A stretch of 43,092 nucleotides of DNA from a virus, in IMG/VR virus record IMGVR_UViG_3300003322_000685, positions 1-43,092 of that record; one strand, written 5' to 3'. The position numbers and the translations under genes were made by a program. The notes below the pieces were generated by a model. It saw nothing but the letters and a program-made list of their open reading frames with translations. It made no database searches and had not been told where the DNA came from. Below, piece by piece: positions 40,168-43,092 of this stretch (position 1 is the stretch's first letter; every line of letters begins with the position of its first letter).

Positions 40168-40211
40168 GATGCTGCCTCGCAGATGAGAACGTTTCTGCGT
40201 CAAGTCGAAAA

Positions 40212-40257
40212 GGTGGGGCGGGTGGGACTCGAACCCACGGCCGACGGATTATGAGTC
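40212..40257. repeat. attR core inside the tRNA gene
   Basis: The 46 bp identical to attL, forming the 3' part of the tRNA from the anticodon loop to just past the acceptor end. Because the crossover restores the gene, integration leaves a working tRNA. Confidence 0.93.
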
Positions 40258-40287
40258 CGCTGCTCTAACCGGCTGAGCTACCGCCCC
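40214..40287 (-). tRNA. tRNA with CAU anticodon (elongator Met or Ile2)
   Basis: This is a 74-nt cloverleaf on the minus strand: acceptor GGGGCGG pairs with CCGCCCC, D-arm AGCTCAGCCGGTTAGAGC, anticodon loop CTCATAA (CAU), T-loop GTTCGAGTC and discriminator A. An elongator Met tRNA and the lysidine-modified Ile2 tRNA both have CAU, and sequence by eye does not separate them. It is the integration site of the prophage. Confidence 0.92.
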
Positions 40288-40442
40288 ATAGCGGCGTGTC
40301 GCGTACATGTGTGCGCGCCGTCTGCCGCAGCATAGCCGGTCATACGATCTCCCGCTCCGGATGGTCGGCTTCGCACGGCTGCTGACCTCGCCTTCGTGTC
40401 CAGGAGGACCGCGCGGAGGGGCGCGTGGTTCCACCGGACATG

Positions 40443-40465
40443 AAAAAGGACCCCAACGGGGTCCT
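40443..40465 (-). terminator. Terminator of the tRNA-Asn genes
   Basis: AGGACCCC and GGGGTCCT (40447-40454, 40458-40465) form a perfect stem with a 3-nt loop. On the minus strand it is followed by a T-run, a textbook rho-independent terminator just past the two tRNA-Asn genes. Confidence 0.85.
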
Positions 40466-40476
40466 CGTTCAGCATG

Positions 40477-40549
40477 CTCCCCCGACTGGACTCGAACCAG
40501 TAACCTGCCGGTTAACAGCCGGCTGCTCTGCCAATTGAGCTACGGAGGA
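40477..40549 (-). tRNA. tRNA-Asn (GUU), copy nearer prophage
   Basis: A 73-nt cloverleaf on the minus strand: acceptor TCCTCCG with CGGGGGA, D-arm AGCTCAATTGGCAGAGC, anticodon loop CTGTTAA (GUU) and T-loop GTTCGAGTC. It appears identical to the next copy. Confidence 0.95.
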
Positions 40550-40554
40550 TCGAG

Positions 40555-40627
40555 CTCCCCCGACTGGACTCGAACCAGTAACCTGCCGGTTAACAGCCGG
40601 CTGCTCTGCCAATTGAGCTACGGAGGA
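40555..40627 (-). tRNA. tRNA-Asn (GUU), second tandem copy
   Basis: It has the same 73-nt sequence as 40477-40549, 78 bp apart with a 5-bp spacer. The pair is probably transcribed as one unit ending at 40443. Confidence 0.95.
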
Positions 40628-40774
40628 ATGCTCTCGATCGCATCGAACGCCGCCACCTGGGTACTTGCCAGGGGGCGCCCGCTCGCTGCGACACATACAT
40701 TAGCGCAAGCAGGGGGGTGCTTCGCCAATCGGTATCCCCACCGACAGGACCGACATCAGGGAAGGGCCGCCGTC

Positions 40775-41068
40775 ATGCGCTACCGGCTGACGTTCGCCGC
40801 CGGACTCGCCGTGGGTTACGTCCTCGGCACCCGTGCCGGACGCGAACGCTACGAGCAGCTGAAGAAATCCGCCCGCCGGGTCGCCCAGAACCCCGCGGTC
40901 CGCAACACGGCCGAGTCGGCGGCACAGCAGGGCCGCCAGTTCGCGGGCAAGGCATACGAGAAGGTCAGCACCCGCTTCCCCGACTCGGTCGCCACCCGAG
41001 TCCGCACGCTGCGCGAACGCACCACAGCGGGAGGCGAGGACGACGACTGGGGCACGAGCAACACGTAA
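40775..41068 (+). CDS. Small conserved protein with N-terminal membrane segment (YtxH-like)
   Basis: The protein has 97 residues from ATG 40775 with GAAGGG upstream. It starts YRLTFAAGLAVGYVLGTRAG, a short hydrophobic segment, followed by a basic helical part (RERYEQLKKSARRVAQNPAV, QQGRQFAGKAYEKVSTR). This is widely conserved in Streptomyces and similar to YtxH-type proteins. It may be membrane-attached. Function is not established. It is a host gene outside the prophage. Confidence 0.75.
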   Translation: MRYRLTFAAGLAVGYVLGTRAGRERYEQLKKSARRVAQNPAVRNTAESAAQQGRQFAGKAYEKVSTRFPDSVATRVRTLRERTTAGGEDDDWGTSNT

Positions 41069-41070
41069 CG

Positions 41071-41190
41071 AGGCGCCCCTTCCCAGCGCCGCACCACGCA
41101 AGCCACCCAAGGGGCGCGGGGCTGTGTTCGATTTGCGGCTGCCGCCGCGTGGGCGCGACCAGCCACAACGCGCCCCGTACCCGCAAGGCC
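41071..41190. repeat. Streptomyces-type intergenic GC-rich repeat
   Basis: GCGCCCCTT (41073-41081) faces AAGGGGCGC (41109-41117), followed by GGGGCTGTG and a GGCTGCCGCC segment. This pattern resembles a dispersed intergenic element seen after many Streptomyces genes (AAGGGGCGCGGGG core). It probably acts as a terminator. The family assignment is from memory of the pattern. Confidence 0.45.
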
Positions 41191-41251
41191 CCGCGAGCCC
41201 CCACCACCTCACCGGCCCGACCCGGCGCAGCGCTACGGCAGAATTTGCCCC

Positions 41252-42700
41252 ATGGGGATAGTCGCCGGGCTGGACAGTGCGCCCGATTTCACTCGCATCG
41301 TCGTCTGTGACACGGACACGGGCGCCGTACTCAGGCAGGGCTACGCCCCGCACCCGGTCGACAGCCCGGAGGGCGCCCGGCCGAGCGACGTCGACCCGCA
41401 GACGTGGCTGCTGTCCCTGGGCGAGGCGGCCGGCGGCGGGCTGCTGGAGGGCGTGCAGGCGATCGGCGTGAGCGCCCAGCAGAACGCGGTGATCCCTCTG
41501 GACGCCCAGGGCAACACGGTCCGCCCGGCGATGACCGGCGGCGACAAGCGGGCGCAGGTCGCCGCCGCCGACCTGGTGGACGCGCTGGGCGGGCGCGGCG
41601 CGTGGGCGCAGGCCGTCGGCGCCGTCCCGCAGGCCGCGCATCCGGTGACGAAGCTGCGGTGGCTCGCGAAGAGCGACCCGGAGGCCGCCGCGCGTACGGC
41701 CGTCCTCCTCCAGGCCCACGACTGGCTCGTCTGGCAGCTCCTCGGCCGCCCCGCGCGGCGGACGACGGACCGCGGCGGCGCGTCCGGGACGGGCTACTGG
41801 TCGGCCGCGTCCGGCGGTTACCGGCCCGACCTCGTGGAGCTGGCGCTCGGTCACCAGGTGATGCTCCCGGACGTCATCGGGCCCTCGGAGGCGGCGGGGA
41901 CGACGCCGGAGGGGCTGTTGATCTCGGCGGGCACCGGCGAGACGATGGCGGCGGCCTTCGGTCTGGGCCTGGGGCTCGGGGACGCGGTGGTGTCGCTGGG
42001 CGCCTCGGGCTCGGTGATGGCGGTGCACCGGGAGGCGCTGGTCGACAGCTCCGGGATGATCACGTCGCTGGCGGACGCGACCGGCATGCACCTTCCCGTC
42101 GTCACGACCCTGAACGCCGTCCGGACCCTGCGTGGGACGGCCGAGTTGCTCGGGGTGAAGGATCTGGAGGCGCTCTCCGAGCTGGCGATGCAGTCGACTC
42201 CGGGGTCGCACGGGCTGGTGATGCTGCCGTATCTGGAGGGTGAGCGGACGCCGAACCTGCCGCACACGGCGGGGACGATCACGGGGCTGCGCCGGGAGTC
42301 GATGAAGCCGGAGCACCTCGCGCGCGCGGCGTTCGAGGGGATGCTGTGCGGGCTCGCGGACGCGCTGGACGTGCTGCGGGGGCGTGGGGTGGACGTTCGG
42401 CGCATCTTCCTCCTCGGTGCGGCGGCGGAGCTGCCTGCCGTGCAGGCGGCGGCTCCCTCGCTGTTCGGGGCCCAGGTCGTCGTGCCGCAGCCGGCGGACT
42501 ACGCGGCGATCGGTGCGGCGCGGCAGGCGGCGTGGGCGCTCGGGGTGTCGCAGGGGACGCTGGATCCGAGGACGCCGCCGGCCTGGCAGGGAGCGGCGGC
42601 GCAGGTGCTCGACCCGGGCGAGGACCTCGCGGTGGGTCAGGCCGTGCGCCAGCAGTTCGTGTCGGTGCGGGAGCAGATCCATCCCGGGGCCCTGCACTGA
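41252..42700 (+). CDS. FGGY-family carbohydrate kinase, probable xylulokinase
   Basis: The protein has 482 residues from ATG 41252. The ASKHA fold is visible: GIVAGLDSAPDFTRIVVCD (phosphate loop 1), VSAQQNAVIPLDAQG, KLRWLAKSDPEAAAR, SLGASGSVMAVH, SHGLVMLPYLEGERTPNLP, LARAAFEGMLCGLADALDVL, FLLGAAAELPAVQ. It would phosphorylate a sugar such as D-xylulose with ATP. The usual substrate motif (QMHG) and the RPALLWNDTR-type block read here as AQQN and RPAMTGGDKR, so the substrate may differ. No Shine-Dalgarno is visible; CAGAAT (41239-41244) 7 nt before the ATG suggests a leaderless start. Confidence 0.85.
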   Translation: MGIVAGLDSAPDFTRIVVCDTDTGAVLRQGYAPHPVDSPEGARPSDVDPQTWLLSLGEAAGGGLLEGVQAIGVSAQQNAVIPLDAQGNTVRPAMTGGDKRAQVAAADLVDALGGRGAWAQAVGAVPQAAHPVTKLRWLAKSDPEAAARTAVLLQAHDWLVWQLLGRPARRTTDRGGASGTGYWSAASGGYRPDLVELALGHQVMLPDVIGPSEAAGTTPEGLLISAGTGETMAAAFGLGLGLGDAVVSLGASGSVMAVHREALVDSSGMITSLADATGMHLPVVTTLNAVRTLRGTAELLGVKDLEALSELAMQSTPGSHGLVMLPYLEGERTPNLPHTAGTITGLRRESMKPEHLARAAFEGMLCGLADALDVLRGRGVDVRRIFLLGAAAELPAVQAAAPSLFGAQVVVPQPADYAAIGAARQAAWALGVSQGTLDPRTPPAWQGAAAQVLDPGEDLAVGQAVRQQFVSVREQIHPGALH

Positions 42701-42932
42701 CGCTCCGCTGGAGGCGGGGCGCGCCGCCGGGCGAGTGCCCGGAGAAGCGCGTTCCCATAAGTTCAAACGCGTGGCGGAGCCCGTGAGTTCCCCGTTGCGC
42801 TGTCAGCCGAAGAAGGCCACCGGATGGGTTAATCGGTTGAGGTAACGCGGGTGGAGTGTCCGACGATAGGGGCCAGGGGCAACCAAAGGCCCCTCCGCCG
42901 GACCCCATCCGCCCTCTGCCGAGAGACGTAGC
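42701..42932. other. Gap between kinase and ABC transporter genes
   Basis: About 230 bp without a gene. A small GGGGCC/GGCCCC inverted repeat lies near 42868-42895. No promoter could be identified with confidence. Confidence 0.5.
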
Positions 42933-43092
42933 GTGCTCATACGACTTCTGCGGACCTATCTCAGGCCCTACCGAAAACCCATCGGTCTGCTGGTGCTGCT
43001 GCAACTGCTCCAGACCAGCGCGACCCTGTACCTGCCCACGCTGAACGCCGACATCATCGACCACGGTGTCGTCGAGGGCGACACCGGTCACA
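42933..43092 (+). CDS. ABC transporter, fused permease/ATPase, 5' part
   Basis: Only the first 53 codons from GTG 42933 are present; the gene runs past the window. The sequence LIRLLRTYLRPYRKPIGLLV, then LQLLQTSATLYLPTLNADII and DHGVVEGDTG, is the standard start of exporter-type ABC proteins: the first membrane helix and first cytoplasmic/periplasmic loop. The ATPase domain is not visible. Substrate unknown; the family includes multidrug exporters. Confidence 0.8.
   Translation, partial: MLIRLLRTYLRPYRKPIGLLVLLQLLQTSATLYLPTLNADIIDHGVVEGDTGH

Larger units (their letters stand above)
39872..40211. other. Right-end non-coding region of the prophage
   Basis: No gene is visible in these 340 bp. 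The stretch holds a CGCCCGCC/GGCGGGCG inverted repeat near 39925-39960, two strong hairpins, the right copy of the 22-bp repeat (40100-40121) and attR. These would insulate the tRNA gene and take part in recombination. Confidence 0.6.
5714..40257. mobile_element. Integrated siphovirus-type prophage, about 34.5 kb
   Basis: The element is bounded by a perfect 46-bp direct repeat (5714-5759 and 40212-40257) that is the 3' part of a CAU-anticodon tRNA gene, left intact at the right end. One unit length is 34,498 bp. Inside lie integrase, repressor, replication genes, terminase, HK97-type head genes, a long-tail module with tape measure, and lysis genes in a coherent order, nearly all on the plus strand. 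No essential structural gene appears broken. It therefore looks intact and possibly inducible, which the sequence alone cannot prove. Confidence 0.93.

Noticed and set aside
40469-40696. Minus-strand frame reading SSVAQLAEQPAVNRQ twice
   Set aside because: This is a translation of the two tRNA-Asn genes, a well-known false protein.

Overview
The window is high-GC actinobacterial DNA, most likely a Streptomyces chromosome. The evidence is the strong G/C bias at third codon positions, many GTG starts, ATGA/GTGA stop-start overlaps, an Rhs toxin typical of streptomycetes, and small proteins of Streptomyces-type families. Three host segments and one complete-looking prophage can be separated.

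Left host flank (1-5713). The 3' part of an Rhs/YD-repeat polymorphic toxin ends in a colicin D-like tRNase domain and overlaps its probable immunity gene. A second, unrecognised immunity-like gene follows, then about 1.1 kb of decayed coding sequence including one clearly frameshifted pseudogene. This looks like a toxin-tip cassette graveyard.

Prophage (5714-40211, about 34.5 kb). It is bounded by a perfect 46-bp direct repeat, which is the 3' portion of a CAU-anticodon tRNA gene. The intact tRNA lies at the right end. From left to right: integrase-arm-type repeats, tyrosine integrase and XRE repressor (minus strand); a divergent control region and a small HTH/Xis-like gene; an early operon with a primase-polymerase, a P-loop primase/helicase, an iteron-bearing candidate origin, SSB, several small zinc-binding or DUF6907-like proteins and an SpdB-like membrane protein with a C-terminal HTH; a structured 460-bp non-coding region; HNH nuclease, terminase small and large subunits, portal, prohead protease, HK97-type capsid, connector genes, two paralogous tail proteins, tail chaperones with a programmed -1 frameshift, tape measure, large LamG-like tail protein and a small tail-tip protein; an amidase endolysin with a TTG start, an r1t-type holin, a small membrane/coiled-coil protein and a collagen-like membrane protein. 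At the right edge a GntR-family regulator is divergent from three small genes. The virion module is a long-tailed (siphovirus) HK97-fold phage. The integrase, prim-pol, SpdB-like and GntR parts resemble those of actinomycete integrative conjugative elements (AICEs), so the prophage looks like a phage/AICE mosaic.

Right host flank (40258-43092). The rest of the target tRNA and two identical tandem tRNA-Asn genes (minus strand) are followed by a small conserved protein, an intergenic repeat, an FGGY-family sugar kinase and the start of an ABC transporter gene.

The most interesting unexplained signals are: 14 GGAACC/GGTTCC hexamers in about 400 bp of one gene, in two reading frames and both orientations; a 9-bp G/C-run iteron cluster beside an AT-richer stretch after the replicative helicase; helically phased 10-bp repeats next to attL; a promoter with an embedded 12-bp palindrome driving a leaderless HTH gene; and the palindrome-rich region before the late genes.
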